Shown: positions 1-9,518, counted from the stretch's first letter. The stretch: DNA of 64,000 bases from Caldilineaceae bacterium (GCA_958295845.1 OY282376.1:2307022-2371021); one strand, 5' to 3'. Numbers and translations: made by a program. The notes: generated by a model from the letters alone, not told the origin.

Positions 1-984
1 GCCGACCTCAGCCCGGTCCAGTTCAAAATGAATGATCTTGGCATCGGCCGCGAATCGATCGAGTCGCCCCGTTATTCTGTCGTCAAAGCGCATGCCCATG
101 GCGACCAGTACATCGCAGGACTGTATAGCCCGATTCGCGAATGCCTCACCGTGCATTCCGCCCATTCCCAGGCTCAATGGATGCGTCTCAGGAATGTTGC
201 CCGTGCCGAGCAAAGTCGTTACCACCGGAATGCCCGCCTTCTCGACCAGCTGCAGCAGCTCGTCGCTGGTATGCGAAAGGTGAATCCCGTGACCTGCGAG
301 AATCAAAGGCCGCTCGGACTCGTTCAGCAGGTCGGCCGCCTCCTGCACCGATTCCGGACTGAATTCAGGCCACGGCTCGAAGCCGGGAAGATTGATCTCG
401 AAATCATACCGAAAAGTACCGGTCTCAATCTGAACGTCTTTGCAGATATCGACAAGGACAACACCGGGCCGCCCTTCTCGAGCGATATAGAACGCCTCCT
501 TCATGACCAGCGGCAATTCGGCAATATCGGTCACCAGATAGTTGTGCTTACAGACCGGCTGCGTTACGCCCACGACGTCAGACTCCTGAAAAGCATCAGT
601 ACCCAGAAGGCTGGTCGGCACCTGGCCCGTGATCGCAACAACCGGAACGCTGTCCATCTGGGCCGTCGCCAGCCCGGTAACAAGGTTCGTCGCACCCGGT
701 CCGCTGGTCACGATACAGACCCCTACGTCGCCCGTAGCGCGCGCGAAACCGTCCGCCATGTGTGCTGCGCACTGCTCGTGGCGGACCAGCACGTGATGGA
801 TGCGGCCGTCTGCCTCGTACTCCGCCAAAGCGTCGTATGCCGGCAGGATCGCCCCGCCGGGGTGGCCAAATACAGTCTTGACCCCCTCGCGCAGCAGGGA
901 TTCCCAGATCATCTGCGATCCGGTAAACTCCTGGGGCCCCAGATCGTATCCGCTCTCTGCCGGTTCTCTTTTGGCTAGTGCCAT
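1..984 (-). CDS. ilvB: Acetolactate synthase large subunit, N-terminal part (runs off the left edge)
   Basis: Thiamine-diphosphate enzyme that condenses two pyruvates (or pyruvate and 2-oxobutyrate) in the first common step of valine, leucine and isoleucine synthesis. The 328 visible residues hold the whole N-terminal TPP-binding PYR domain and the start of the central domain. Seen: [15 protein letters not shown], the [15 protein letters not shown] motif with the catalytic Glu at residue 70, the TSGPGATN loop near residue 95, and the DAFQE motif. The start at 984 follows a clear AGGAGG. The 3' half lies outside the window. Upstream are a promoter, a Leu/Val-rich leader peptide and a terminator hairpin, so transcription is probably attenuated in response to branched-chain amino acids. 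ilvB is preferred over related TPP enzymes because of the motif order and the leader. Confidence 0.95.
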   Translation of the reverse strand, partial: MALAKREPAESGYDLGPQEFTGSQMIWESLLREGVKTVFGHPGGAILPAYDALAEYEADGRIHHVLVRHEQCAAHMADGFARATGDVGVCIVTSGPGATNLVTGLATAQMDSVPVVAITGQVPTSLLGTDAFQESDVVGVTQPVCKHNYLVTDIAELPLVMKEAFYIAREGRPGVVLVDICKDVQIETGTFRYDFEINLPGFEPWPEFSPESVQEAADLLNESERPLILAGHGIHLSHTSDELLQLVEKAGIPVVTTLLGTGNIPETHPLSLGMGGMHGEAFANRAIQSCDVLVAMGMRFDDRITGRLDRFAADAKIIHFELDRAEVG

Positions 985-1121
985 CCGTGTCCTCCTGCAA
1001 GCTGGCTCAATTGCTGGCCGGATCCTATTTCAGACCCAGTGAACAGGTAGCGTTCTGTCCTGCTACCATTATCTAAGATGCTCTACACGTCGCTGATGTT
1101 CCCTGATCAACTACCCTACCT

Positions 1122-1152
1122 AAAGAAAAACCCTTCCCGGCTGGGGAAGGGT
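1122..1152 (-). terminator. Leader terminator (attenuator) ahead of ilvB
   Basis: Perfect 9-bp stem (ACCCTTCCC paired with GGGAAGGGT, loop 5 nt), followed on the minus strand by a T-rich tract (TTTTCTTT). It lies about 140 nt before the ilvB start and after a leader peptide gene, with no other minus-strand gene between. Its position fits an attenuator rather than the end of an upstream operon. Confidence 0.8.
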
Positions 1153-1166
1153 CTGCACTGACCTGA

Positions 1167-1197
1167 GCAAGAAGTCCGGTCCGCTTGACTTCCTTGC
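1167..1197 (-). promoter_or_regulatory. Hairpin between the ilvB leader peptide and its terminator
   Basis: On the minus strand GCAAGGAAGTC can pair with GACTTCTTGC, with one bulged G and a 10-nt loop. The CAAGGAAG arm can alternatively pair with the CTTCTTG Leu codons near the end of the leader peptide gene. These are the sort of competing pairings expected in an attenuator. I could not resolve a pairing that directly competes with the terminator stem. Confidence 0.5.
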
Positions 1198-1210
1198 CTT
1201 CGCCAACCAA

Positions 1211-1303
1211 TCAAGGCCTGGAGCCGCTTACAAGAAGGGCTACAAGGCCGAGAAGAAGGACCTTAAGGCTAATTAGCAGGTTCAATACAGTTAGACTTCT
1301 CAT
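1211..1303 (-). CDS. ilvB leader peptide, 30 codons rich in Leu and Val
   Basis: Short open frame from ATG at 1303 to TGA at 1211. Of 30 residues about 11 are Leu, four Val and one Ile. They include the runs VLNLLISL, VLLLGLV and ALLV. It sits between a promoter-like element and an intrinsic terminator upstream of ilvB, the standard arrangement for ribosome-mediated attenuation by branched-chain amino acids. No good Shine-Dalgarno sequence is visible, so the exact start is uncertain. The antisense reading of the same DNA looks like a Lys-rich peptide, but this is only the complement of the Leu codons. Confidence 0.7.
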   Translation of the reverse strand: MRSLTVLNLLISLKVLLLGLVALLVSGSRP

Positions 1304-1354
1304 TTTCAGCGAGTTGGAACAGTGAATACAGTCGTCGGTCAATATCTCGTCCCT

Positions 1355-1382
1355 ATTATATTCACAATTGTAAGAAGTGCAA
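1355..1382 (-). promoter_or_regulatory. Promoter of the ilvB leader
   Basis: Perfect -10 hexamer TATAAT (1355-1360, minus strand), 16 nt from TTGCAC (1377-1382). Transcription would start near 1348, about 45 nt before the leader peptide ATG. The -10 is strong and the -35 only partial. Confidence 0.6.
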
Positions 1383-1611
1383 CTTCCAAATCACGAAAAT
1401 GCACAGTCACCCAAAATTGGACCCAAACGTAGGCAGGTTGCATGGGCCGTCTGATGAGACGACGACTTCTGAAATCCAGAAATCAGGCTGTGAGTGGGCC
1501 GTAATTCCTGTTGCCTGTGATGCGATTCCTGCTGTGAAATAAAGAACGGTCCCATTATCCGTCGAGGGATAAGCCTCGCAATCCCGAATTCCGCCCAGCA
1601 AGCGGCAGAAT

Positions 1612-1641
1612 ACGACACGATTCGCGCGTATGTGCTATAAT
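1612..1641 (+). promoter_or_regulatory. Promoter of the coiled-coil gene
   Basis: TATAAT at 1636-1641 with a weak ACGACA -35 at 1612-1617 (18-nt spacer). It lies 48 nt before the chosen start codon. Confidence 0.5.
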
Positions 1642-1689
1642 GCCGTGCATAACAGTGTGGGCATATAACGTGTGCGGAGAACGATTGGA

Positions 1690-2529
1690 ATGGCAGACCG
1701 AATTCTGATGCTGGAGAAACTATCAACTGTATTCGACAGTGGCCAGGCACAGGTACTGGCGGAGGTCATCTACAACTCTTACAACGATCTCGTGCGCCGC
1801 GAGGATTTCAGTGAGCTCAAGGAGATCGTTCGCGATTTGGGAGAAACGCAACAGCGTACTGAACAGCGCGTTGAGGATTTGGCCGAGGCGCAACAGCGTA
1901 CTGAACAGCGCGTTGAGGACTTGGCCGAGGCGCAACAGCGAACTGAACAGCGCGTTGAGGAACTGGCCGAGGCGCAACAGCGTACTGAGCAGCGTGTTGA
2001 GGAACTGGCCGAGGCGCAACAGCGTACTGAGCAGCGTGTTGGGGATCTGTCAGTGGCGCAGCAACGGACTGAAACCGCCGTCCAAAGTCTGGCCCGCGAG
2101 GTGGGCGGACTGAGCAATCGGATCGGCGGCGACCTGGAAGATGTGGCCGCCATTGTGATTGAGGATACGCTGGAACGAGAACTGGGCTGGGAGGTCGAAG
2201 AACTGAGCCGAGTCTGGCACACCAGGGACGGTGTCGACGAGGAAATCGACGCCTTCGGAAAAGCGCATGACCCCACCCGTTCTCAAATCCCCCTTTGGAT
2301 CGTGGGCGAAGTGAAATTCAATCTGACGATGCGAGACCTCGACCGTTTTTCCAAGCTGGTGGAGAGAGCCGCCGCACACCTCGAAGGCGAAGTCGTTCCG
2401 GTCTGCTTCTGCTACAGGATTCGTCCCGCAGTACAGCAAAATCTGCTTGAAAAGGGTTACCGCCTGGTTCTCTCAAACGGGCGCATGCCACAAGCGGTGA
2501 ATGAAAATCATGCTAACCTTACGTCATAA
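1690..2529 (+). CDS. Coiled-coil protein with PD-(D/E)XK nuclease-like C-terminal domain
   Basis: 279 residues, function unknown. Residues 54-123 are five near-identical 14-residue repeats ([14 protein letters not shown] type), two heptads each, predicting a long helical coiled coil. After residue 145 follows a globular domain with EIDAF (Asp187) and GEVKF (Glu207-x-Lys209). That is the D...ExK pattern of PD-(D/E)XK nuclease-fold proteins such as the DUF3782-like families. Nuclease activity is inferred, not shown. I chose ATG 1690 (GGAG 10 nt upstream) over GTG 1672, which has no ribosome binding site. The 3' end overlaps the convergent sulfatase gene by 11 nt. Confidence 0.75.
   Translation: MADRILMLEKLSTVFDSGQAQVLAEVIYNSYNDLVRREDFSELKEIVRDLGETQQRTEQRVEDLAEAQQRTEQRVEDLAEAQQRTEQRVEELAEAQQRTEQRVEELAEAQQRTEQRVGDLSVAQQRTETAVQSLAREVGGLSNRIGGDLEDVAAIVIEDTLERELGWEVEELSRVWHTRDGVDEEIDAFGKAHDPTRSQIPLWIVGEVKFNLTMRDLDRFSKLVERAAAHLEGEVVPVCFCYRIRPAVQQNLLEKGYRLVLSNGRMPQAVNENHANLTS
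1849..2058 (+). repeat. Five tandem 42-bp repeats inside the coiled-coil gene
   Basis: Units start at 1849, 1891, 1933, 1975 and 2017, each beginning CAACAGCG(T/A)ACTGA and differing at a few bases. Each codes for 14 residues, so unit gain or loss keeps both the frame and the heptad register. Confidence 0.85.
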
Positions 2530-3865
2530 GTACGGGATCACCCGTCTCTTCTTGCCAGCGAGCCAACTCTCCTTCTAGCCTTTCCTGCTCACCTGCAACC
2601 CCACTATCTCCTGAGAGATCATTCAACTCCCAAGGATCGGAAGCCAGATGGAAAAGCTGGGTTTGACTACTGCCCTGATCTCCGTCCTGACTGTAAGTGA
2701 TCAGCTTCCATTCCTCGTCCTGCGTCATCCTCTGCACATGCTTGTAAACCGAATGTAAGTACGGTCTGGCCACTGTGACAGTACCCGCCATCAGCGGCAA
2801 GAGCGACATCGCATCTGCACCCGCAGGAATCTCCAACCCCGCGAGTTCACACAAAGTCGGATACACATCATAGGTGTGCGAAAGCGAGTCCACCTGCATT
2901 CCGCTAGGCACACCGGGTCCCCGCAGAATCAACGGCACGCGCACACTGTGATCGTACAGGTTCTGCTTTCCGAGTAGCCCGTGCTGTCCCACAGAAAGCC
3001 CATGATCCGCGGCATAAACAACGATAGTGTCCTCCGCCAACCCCAGTCGCGACAGCACAGCCAGTATCTCCCCGATCTTCTCGTCCATATCCGAGATCAT
3101 GCCGTAGTACTCTGCAATATGCCGCCGCGTCTCCTCAGGTGTTCGCGGAAACGCGGCAAGCTTCTCGTCGCGCACCAGCATCTCACCGTTGTCAAAAGAG
3201 TGTGTCCCAGCAAAGTTTGCCGGAAGGGGCATCGCCTCAGGCCTGTAGGCCCCGGCCCAGTCGGGTGGCGGCGTGCGCGGGTCATGCGGCGCGGTGAACG
3301 CGCAGTAGAGAAAGAAGGGTTGGCTCCCGTCCTGCCTCTCCAGGAAGCGTATGGCCGCATTACCGAACAGATCCGTAGAATACTCTTCCCCAATCGTCTG
3401 CCGGCTCTCGTCGTACATGCCACTCGGGTCGTAGTCCTGGACCGGTACCGCGAAATGACTGTCCATTCCACCAAAGAAGACGTTTTCAACCTCGCCAAAA
3501 GAACGCGCAAAGCTGGCGGCATCGTTGTGCCACTTTCCCGTCGCGAAGGTTGCATACCCGTTCCTTCGAAACAGCTCAGCCAGAAACGTGTGTCCAGGAT
3601 CCAGCGTTCTCAATGAATCGCTGTTATCCATATTGTTTCCAATAGACGCGCGGAAGACATGCGCGCCCGTGTGTATGCAAGCACGGGTTGGCACACAGAC
3701 GGCTCCGCTCAATCCCCCCATGTGGCAGTTCCGCCGGAAGGATGTTCCGTCAGCACAGAGCCGGTCCAGCGTTGGCGTCCGCACTGTGGGATCGCCGTAC
3801 GCGCCGATGGCCGAAGCGCGGTGGTCGTCTGCGATGAGGAAGACTACGTTGGGCTGCTTTGACAT
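2519..3865 (-). CDS. Sulfatase (formylglycine-dependent)
   Basis: 448 residues, full length for a type I sulfatase, hydrolysing sulfate esters of an unknown substrate. Seen: the N-terminal metal motif [11 protein letters not shown] (Asp13, Asp14) and the C57-V-P-T-R61 signature, where Cys57 would be oxidised to formylglycine. An AADHG metal motif lies in the second half, and the C-terminal subdomain ends in typical [11 protein letters not shown]. No signal peptide is evident, so it is probably cytoplasmic. I chose ATG 3865 with AAGGGG upstream over an upstream TTG. A second, divergent sulfatase is at 29059. Substrate not predictable. Confidence 0.9.
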   Translation of the reverse strand: MSKQPNVVFLIADDHRASAIGAYGDPTVRTPTLDRLCADGTSFRRNCHMGGLSGAVCVPTRACIHTGAHVFRASIGNNMDNSDSLRTLDPGHTFLAELFRRNGYATFATGKWHNDAASFARSFGEVENVFFGGMDSHFAVPVQDYDPSGMYDESRQTIGEEYSTDLFGNAAIRFLERQDGSQPFFLYCAFTAPHDPRTPPPDWAGAYRPEAMPLPANFAGTHSFDNGEMLVRDEKLAAFPRTPEETRRHIAEYYGMISDMDEKIGEILAVLSRLGLAEDTIVVYAADHGLSVGQHGLLGKQNLYDHSVRVPLILRGPGVPSGMQVDSLSHTYDVYPTLCELAGLEIPAGADAMSLLPLMAGTVTVARPYLHSVYKHVQRMTQDEEWKLITYSQDGDQGSSQTQLFHLASDPWELNDLSGDSGVAGEQERLEGELARWQEETGDPVLMT

Positions 3866-3977
3866 GCGCGGGGTGCCCCTTATCAAATGGGAGAGTTCGT
3901 GATTATTGGGGTTATCCTGGGCCTGGCGGACGTCTCAAGACTTACGGAGTTGAATCTACATCTGGCTGCACAGGTCA

Positions 3978-5795
3978 CTACACCTCCATAAACTGCCTCT
4001 TGTAGAGGGTAGCGTACACGCCTCCCTCTTCCAGCAGCTCTTCGTGCGTTCCCTGACTGACGATTCTCCCGTCCTGCATCGCGCAAATGAGGTCGGCCTT
4101 GCGTATAGTACTCAGACGGTGGGCGATAACAATAGCCGTACGCCTAGTCAGAAGCCTGTCAAGCGCTTCCTGTATCAAAGCCTCGGTCGCGGTATCGACG
4201 CTGGCAGTGGCTTCATCCAGAATGAGAATCTTAGGATCAGCGAGTACCGCCCTGGCAATGCAGATCAGCTGGCGTTGGCCCATCGACAGATTGGCCCCGC
4301 CTTCCTGAATCTCCGTCTCGTAGCCGTTTGGCAGATCCATGATGAACTCGTCCGCATTGGCCTGCCTCGCAGCCTCCTTCACTGACTCGCCCTCAATGTC
4401 CGGCAGGCCAAAGCGAATGTTGTCGAGCACCGTACCTGCGAACAGAAACGGTTCCTGTGAAACGATTCCCGTCTGTCGGCGTAGCGACTGCTGCGTCACC
4501 GTACGAACATCGATGTCGTCAATCAGGACTTTCCCACTGCTAACATCGTAGAAGCGCGCCACCAAGTTGGCAATCGTCGACTTGCCAGCGCCTGTCGGGC
4601 CGACCAGGGCGACAGTCTGCCCCGCCTCAATAACCAGGTCAACGTCGTGCAGGACCGGATCGTCGCTGCTGTACGAAAAGTTTACCCGACGCAACTCAAT
4701 ACGACCCGCAATTGTCGGCATCTCCTTGCCATCCGCTGGGTCGGCCACTTCCGGTCGCGCATCCAAAAGCTCCAGAACCCGTTCGCCGCCGGCCATTGCT
4801 GACTGCATCGTCGTATAAAGCTGGCTCAACTCCTGAATCGGCTGGAAGAAACGTGTAACATAGGCCAGAAATGCCACCAGGACGCCGATTTCCATGGTGC
4901 CCTGTGCCGCGGCCCGACCGCCAAACCACAATACAATCGCCGTCGCCAGCACTGCCAGAAACTCCACCGTAGGCAGAAAGATGAATGAAAGCGACATCGC
5001 TGCGACGTAGGCCTTGCGATTCTCCTGGTTTGCGTCATCAAAGCGATTGCGCATCGCCTCTTCCTGCGCAAAGGCCTGGATCACTCTCATCCCGGCCAAG
5101 TGCTCGGCCAGCGTGCCCACTATGCCGGCTATGCTCTGGCGGGTCTGCCGGAAAGCGACTTTCGCTCTTCTCGAAAAGAAGAAAGTTGCCAGCAGCATCA
5201 GCGGAATAGTACTAAATGTCAGGAGGGCGAGCGAGGGACTAAGAACCAGCATCACAGTGATAATCCCGATCAGGACCAGCACGTCGCCGACAAGCGTGAT
5301 CAGACCCTGCGACAGCAACTCATTGATTACAGCAACATCACTGATCACCCGCGAAATGGTGACGCCTACAATATGACGACTGTGATACCCCAGCGAAAGT
5401 GCCTGCAGTTGGCGCATCAGCTGGTTTCGCAATGTGGCCAGCACTCGCTGTCCCACCCAGGACAGAAGATATCGCTGGCCTGAGGCTGCTCCGAACAACG
5501 CCAGGAATACCACCGCCATGGCCATTGAAATCTGCGAGAGCCCACCAAGATTCTGAGTGGCGATGTAGCGATCGATGGCAACCTTGAGAAGAAGGGGAAT
5601 GCCAAGCGTCGTACCCGTGACAACAAGCATGAGAGCAAATGCGGCCAGCATCTTGACCCAATGGGGCTGCAAATAGGTCAGTAATCTGCCTACTACCTGC
5701 CCATCAAATGCCTTGCCCTCAGCCTCTTTTGCCATGCCGCGCAACAGGCTCTGAGGGCCCCCGCTTCGTCCAGATGATCCGATTGAAATAGACAT
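3978..5795 (-). CDS. ABC exporter half-transporter, subunit with canonical catalytic residues
   Basis: 605 residues. Type IV (MsbA/BmrCD-like) exporter: six membrane helices in roughly residues 45-320, then one ATPase domain. Motifs: Walker A GPTGAGKST (399-407), Q-loop Gln447, a variant signature LSMGQ (503-507, usually LSGGQ), Walker B ILILD with catalytic Glu528, and H-loop His559. The partner gene lies 47 nt upstream in the same direction. The variant signature here would face the degenerate Walker B and H-loop of the partner, so all deviations fall in one ATP site of the heterodimer. Substrate unknown (drug, lipid or peptide). Confidence 0.92.
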   Translation of the reverse strand: MSISIGSSGRSGGPQSLLRGMAKEAEGKAFDGQVVGRLLTYLQPHWVKMLAAFALMLVVTGTTLGIPLLLKVAIDRYIATQNLGGLSQISMAMAVVFLALFGAASGQRYLLSWVGQRVLATLRNQLMRQLQALSLGYHSRHIVGVTISRVISDVAVINELLSQGLITLVGDVLVLIGIITVMLVLSPSLALLTFSTIPLMLLATFFFSRRAKVAFRQTRQSIAGIVGTLAEHLAGMRVIQAFAQEEAMRNRFDDANQENRKAYVAAMSLSFIFLPTVEFLAVLATAIVLWFGGRAAAQGTMEIGVLVAFLAYVTRFFQPIQELSQLYTTMQSAMAGGERVLELLDARPEVADPADGKEMPTIAGRIELRRVNFSYSSDDPVLHDVDLVIEAGQTVALVGPTGAGKSTIANLVARFYDVSSGKVLIDDIDVRTVTQQSLRRQTGIVSQEPFLFAGTVLDNIRFGLPDIEGESVKEAARQANADEFIMDLPNGYETEIQEGGANLSMGQRQLICIARAVLADPKILILDEATASVDTATEALIQEALDRLLTRRTAIVIAHRLSTIRKADLICAMQDGRIVSQGTHEELLEEGGVYATLYKRQFMEV

Positions 5796-5842
5796 GAGTT
5801 GTTTCCTGACAGCCGACTCCGGGCTGGCATCTGCGCCGCCCT

Positions 5843-7624
5843 CTAGGCTTCTACTGCAGTCAACTGGTCCTCATAAATCCTTCGATACAGCTCCGAATTC
5901 TCAAACAGCTCCTGATGGTTGCCGGCAGCTGCGATCTGGCCCTTCTCCAACATCAGGATCTTGTCGGCCAGGCGCACCGTGCTAAGCCGCTGCGCAATGA
6001 CGACAGACGTTCTTCCCTTCATCAGATTAGATAGAGCCTTCTGAATGAGGTGCTCGGTCTGAGTATCCACGCTCGAAGTCGCGTCATCCAGGATAAGTAT
6101 CCGTGGATCGGTCAGCAGTGTCCTTGCGATGGCAACACGTTGTCTCTGGCCGCCCGAAAGGGTTGCGCCCCTTTCCCCCACCTTCGTTTCGTAGCCCTCT
6201 GGAAAACTCTCGATGAACTCGTGGGCCTGGGCTGCCTCCGCCGCCTCGACCACCTCCGCATCGGTCGCGTCGAGCCGCCCGAAGGCGATATTCTCCCGTA
6301 TCGTTGTGGCAAAAAGTGTCGACTCCTGCAGGACGATGCCAATCTGACTACGCAGAGAATGCAGTGTTGCCGAACGAATATCACGCCCGTCCAGCAAGAT
6401 ACGCCCCTCTGTCGGGTCATAAAAACGCGGGATCATGTTGATGATCGATGACTTGCCTGAACCGGTTGGCCCGAGCAGTGCCAGCACCTGGCCCGGTTCT
6501 ATCTCAAACGAAACATCGCGCAGAACATGGTGAGGGCGGGCGTAGCTGAACGAAACGTTGTCGAACCGGAGCTGCCCGTCTACCTCGCCCAGCGGCGTAG
6601 CGTCCTCCGAGTCCTTTATCCTTGTCTCCTCGTCCAGGATTTCGAAAACCCGTTCGGCCGACGCGCCGGCCATGGCAATGGCGGGAATAAGAAAACCCAG
6701 TCTGCGGATCGGAGAAGTAAGCTGCGCCAGATAGGTGATGAAGGCCACAAGTTCGCCCAGCGTCAGACTCCCCCGGATAACCAGGTAACCCCCCAGCCAG
6801 ATGATGATCACCGTGGCGAGATTGGCAATCAGGTCCAGCATCGGCATGTTCAAAGCCGTCAGTCTTGCCGTTGCCGCCGCCAGCCCGAACCACTTCTGAT
6901 TCTCGGTCTCGAAGCGGTCGATCTCAGTTTCTTCCTGGGCAAACGCCTTGACGATGCGCGCGCCCCGCAGATTCTGTTCCAGCCGGGTCGTCAGAACCGC
7001 CAGCTGCTGCTGGATCTCCATCGACAACGGCCTGTAGCGGGCGCCGAATCGCATCGCCCGGTGCGCCAGGATCGGCATCGTAAGCATCGCCAGCAACGCA
7101 AGCAGTGGGTCCATCAAAATCAGGGCCACTGCCGAGCCAATGAGCAAAACGACGCCATTTGCAAGCCCCAGTATCGACCGCCCGGTAAGCATGCGTAATC
7201 TGTCCACGTCCTGCATCGCCCGCGACAGAAGTTGCCCCGATTCGGTCCGGTCGTGATAGGCAAAGGAGAGGTCAGTGAGTTTCGAATGCAGTTCACCGCG
7301 TAGGTCGTAGGACACGCCCTGCGAAGCAATTTCAGCAAACCGGCTCGAAGCAAAAGTTAGCAGGCCGCGCACTGCCGTCAGCGCCATCAGCCCCACGACC
7401 GCCATGGTCAGCAGTTCCAGGTCATTCTGACGAATACCTTGGTCGACTATCCAGCGTATGAATTGGGGCGTTACAAGAAGGATGGCGGTGGTGCCGAGGA
7501 GAGAGACGTAGGCGGCGACTGTCAGGCGAAGGTACGGGCGCAATCGACCGAGGGCACGCAGCAGGTAGCGGCGGCTCTGGTCCGAGCTTGCATGTTTATA
7601 CGGCTCGTCAGTAGCGGTTGACAT
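5843..7624 (-). CDS. ABC exporter half-transporter, subunit with degenerate ATP site
   Basis: 593 residues from ATG 7624. The open frame extends 68 codons further upstream, but that extension does not look like protein and has no support. Six membrane helices (about residues 30-315) precede the ATPase domain. Motifs: Walker A GPTGSGKSS (385-393), Q-loop Gln433, canonical signature LSGGQ (489-493), Walker B ILILD followed by Asp514 instead of Glu, and Gln545 instead of the H-loop His (VIAQRLST). E-to-D and H-to-Q changes mark the non-hydrolysing site in heterodimeric exporters such as TM287/288 and BmrCD. First gene of a two-gene operon. Confidence 0.92.
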   Translation of the reverse strand: MSTATDEPYKHASSDQSRRYLLRALGRLRPYLRLTVAAYVSLLGTTAILLVTPQFIRWIVDQGIRQNDLELLTMAVVGLMALTAVRGLLTFASSRFAEIASQGVSYDLRGELHSKLTDLSFAYHDRTESGQLLSRAMQDVDRLRMLTGRSILGLANGVVLLIGSAVALILMDPLLALLAMLTMPILAHRAMRFGARYRPLSMEIQQQLAVLTTRLEQNLRGARIVKAFAQEETEIDRFETENQKWFGLAAATARLTALNMPMLDLIANLATVIIIWLGGYLVIRGSLTLGELVAFITYLAQLTSPIRRLGFLIPAIAMAGASAERVFEILDEETRIKDSEDATPLGEVDGQLRFDNVSFSYARPHHVLRDVSFEIEPGQVLALLGPTGSGKSSIINMIPRFYDPTEGRILLDGRDIRSATLHSLRSQIGIVLQESTLFATTIRENIAFGRLDATDAEVVEAAEAAQAHEFIESFPEGYETKVGERGATLSGGQRQRVAIARTLLTDPRILILDDATSSVDTQTEHLIQKALSNLMKGRTSVVIAQRLSTVRLADKILMLEKGQIAAAGNHQELFENSELYRRIYEDQLTAVEA

Positions 7625-7669
7625 GGTACAAATCCGGTTTAGTGGGGTTGCAATGAAGACTGCGAACCC

Positions 7670-7678
7670 ATTGTACCA
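7670..7678 (-). promoter_or_regulatory. Candidate extended -10 promoter of the ABC operon
   Basis: Minus-strand TGG directly before TACAAT (7670-7675), an extended -10 element about 45 nt upstream of ATG 7624. No convincing -35. Confidence 0.4.
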
Positions 7679-7679
7679 C

Positions 7680-8197
7680 GTATTCAGATATTTGGCTCGC
7701 GCCCAATGCGGGCTCCGGGCCGCAAAAGCGAAAAGCGGCGTGCTATGCAACTGCGTGCGGGAGCTGAACCTTTGCAGAGCGTAGCCGCTGCCAGCCAAAA
7801 CCGGCTGAATTGGCTTCCACAATGTCAAACGGCGGACGCTTCAAATCACCGGTGACAAACTGCTCAAAATCACTGCCAAGCCCCGATCAGCGCCGCGAAA
7901 ACCGTTTCAGACCGGATGGGAAGGCACGCGCCGCCTGGAGAAAGCCTGGCTCGGTCAACGACGCTAGATTTGTTTGTTACCAGAAATCCGCGGCAGGAAC
8001 TGAACGATTCCTCGACATCCCGTCCGGATGCTATCGCTAATTCACTCAGGCGATCCACTAGTGAACGCATACCAGCGAAGGCGAATCCCGAGCAAAAGTA
8101 CCCTTACCGAAAAATGAGTCCTCCTCGCAGATCACCAGGCAAGCAACAATCCTTGAAATCGGATGCCACAGTCAGCTTCACGCTGGCGACTGTGAAA
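7680..8197. other. Intergenic stretch without a recognisable gene
   Basis: About 0.5 kb between the MOSC gene and the ABC operon. Open frames here on both strands have no recognisable protein character. No repeats or tRNAs were seen. Confidence 0.5.
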
Positions 8198-8743
8198 TCA
8201 GAGCTTTCGTACCACGTCACCCGCCCGTATAAGGCCAGGCTGCACTACCTTTGCGTACATGCCGCGCAGCCGCATCTCCTTGCCAACCGAAGTGCTGACG
8301 AACTTAACCGCATCGACACCGAAGCGCTCTGCAAACTTTTTGCATCCGGTATGGTCGATGGGCGTAACTTCGATCACTGCCTCTCCCAATTCAATACGCG
8401 TACCCACAGGCAGGTTAGCCTCGCTCAGCTCTAGGTCGATATAAAGCTGATCGCCAAATAGCTGCCACCGTTCAGCCTCCTGCGCCAATAGACCGGCAAC
8501 GCGGGAATTCATGATAGTAAGCTGGCGTTCCGGTTCAAGAGGGACATCCGGTGTGCGCGTACTCCAATTGTCACCGACAAGCCCTTCCGCAACGGTGAGT
8601 TCACCTTCATCGATCACCTCCCGTTCCCCCGATCGAGGGCGTCTCACAATCAGACTCAACTCCCCTTCCCTCCTGGGTGAACGCCGGATCTCCTCCAGAT
8701 TCCCTTCTAATTCCGTCATCTCTAAATGGGTTACTGTTGACAT
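8198..8743 (-). CDS. MOSC domain protein
   Basis: 181 residues from ATG 8743, preceded by a perfect AGAGGAG; an upstream in-frame start is not supported. MOSC (molybdenum cofactor sulfurase C-terminal) domains bind Mo-cofactor or transfer sulfur through a conserved Cys. Seen: VAEGLVGDNW near the N terminus, the LTIMNSRVA strand, NLPVGTRIELGEAVIEVTPIDHTGCKKF with the conserved Cys, and the C-terminal RGMYAKVVQPGLIRAGD. This matches stand-alone YiiM/YuaD-type MOSC proteins. The partner enzyme is unknown. The next gene upstream ends 28 nt away and may be co-transcribed. Confidence 0.88.
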   Translation of the reverse strand: MSTVTHLEMTELEGNLEEIRRSPRREGELSLIVRRPRSGEREVIDEGELTVAEGLVGDNWSTRTPDVPLEPERQLTIMNSRVAGLLAQEAERWQLFGDQLYIDLELSEANLPVGTRIELGEAVIEVTPIDHTGCKKFAERFGVDAVKFVSTSVGKEMRLRGMYAKVVQPGLIRAGDVVRKL

Positions 8744-8771
8744 GGATCTACTCCTCTTTATCCAATGCTGA

Positions 8772-9347
8772 TCAGCCTGTGAACTCAAGCTCAGCTGGAG
8801 TTGCGGACTCTGTTTCGATCTCTTCCCCGTCATCCTTTAGTGCTGCAAGCCAGCGGCGTATGGCTATCTCGTCAGGCCTGTCACGCCGGCGCTGCAAGTA
8901 TATCATTCCAGTGACCAGAAAAGGCAGCAGCACGGGGAAGAGGTAGGGCAGCGCCTCTCGCGCAGTGCTTTCAGCCGTTCCCCGAACCGCGCCGGCGACC
9001 AGGAATGCCATCGGAATCAAGGCGCTCAACCCTATCCACGCGACGGCATAAATGCGCCCAACCGGATGCCACTGGAAGTGACCCGCCAAGCGGCAGTTCT
9101 CACCATCTTCCTGGACAAAGCCGTAAAAGTACGTCGAAAAAATGCCTCTGACAGCCGCCTCTTTCGGACGGCGTCTGATCTTCACCCCGCGGCCGGCTAC
9201 CCCTCCGGTAACTTCCTTGCTTAAGCGCAACCCCTTCTCTATGCGCCGAGCGGCCGCGTCGGCATCTCCCTCAAGAGTTAGCGAGAGCCGTCGCCGGCTG
9301 GGTGTCCACAGGAAAGCAATGACCGATTTCAGTTCAGTCGATAGCAT
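8772..9347 (-). CDS. Small membrane protein, function unknown
   Basis: 191 residues. A soluble N-terminal half rich in Arg and Glu is followed by two hydrophobic segments at about residues 100-120 and 135-152, then a cytoplasmic tail ending in an acidic stretch. I do not recognise the family. GAGG lies 7 nt before ATG 9347. It sits 28 nt upstream of the MOSC gene in the same direction, and 170 nt downstream of lysY. No sequence evidence ties it to lysine synthesis. Confidence 0.65.
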   Translation of the reverse strand: MLSTELKSVIAFLWTPSRRRLSLTLEGDADAAARRIEKGLRLSKEVTGGVAGRGVKIRRRPKEAAVRGIFSTYFYGFVQEDGENCRLAGHFQWHPVGRIYAVAWIGLSALIPMAFLVAGAVRGTAESTAREALPYLFPVLLPFLVTGMIYLQRRRDRPDEIAIRRWLAALKDDGEEIETESATPAELEFTG

Positions 9348-9518
9348 AGATCGCCTCGCCCTTCGGCCTACAGTCCAACTTTATCCGGGCTGAAGTCTGC
9401 TGTCGGAGCTGTCCGACCAGCCCCTCAATCTCCCATGCCTTCCAACGGGAAAGGCCGCGAGCTGGTCCCAAAGATTAAGCAGGTAGTATGACCAAGACAG
9501 ACCAGCCCTCGGCGACGG

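Noticed and set aside
28..978. Long plus-strand open frame opposite ilvB
   Set aside because: The minus strand encodes a clear acetolactate synthase with all motifs; the plus-strand translation has no protein-like pattern.
1150..1276. Plus-strand Lys-rich small peptide frame ending in KKDLKAN
   Set aside because: It is the antisense of the Leu-rich leader peptide of ilvB. Its composition follows from the CTT/CTC codons on the other strand.
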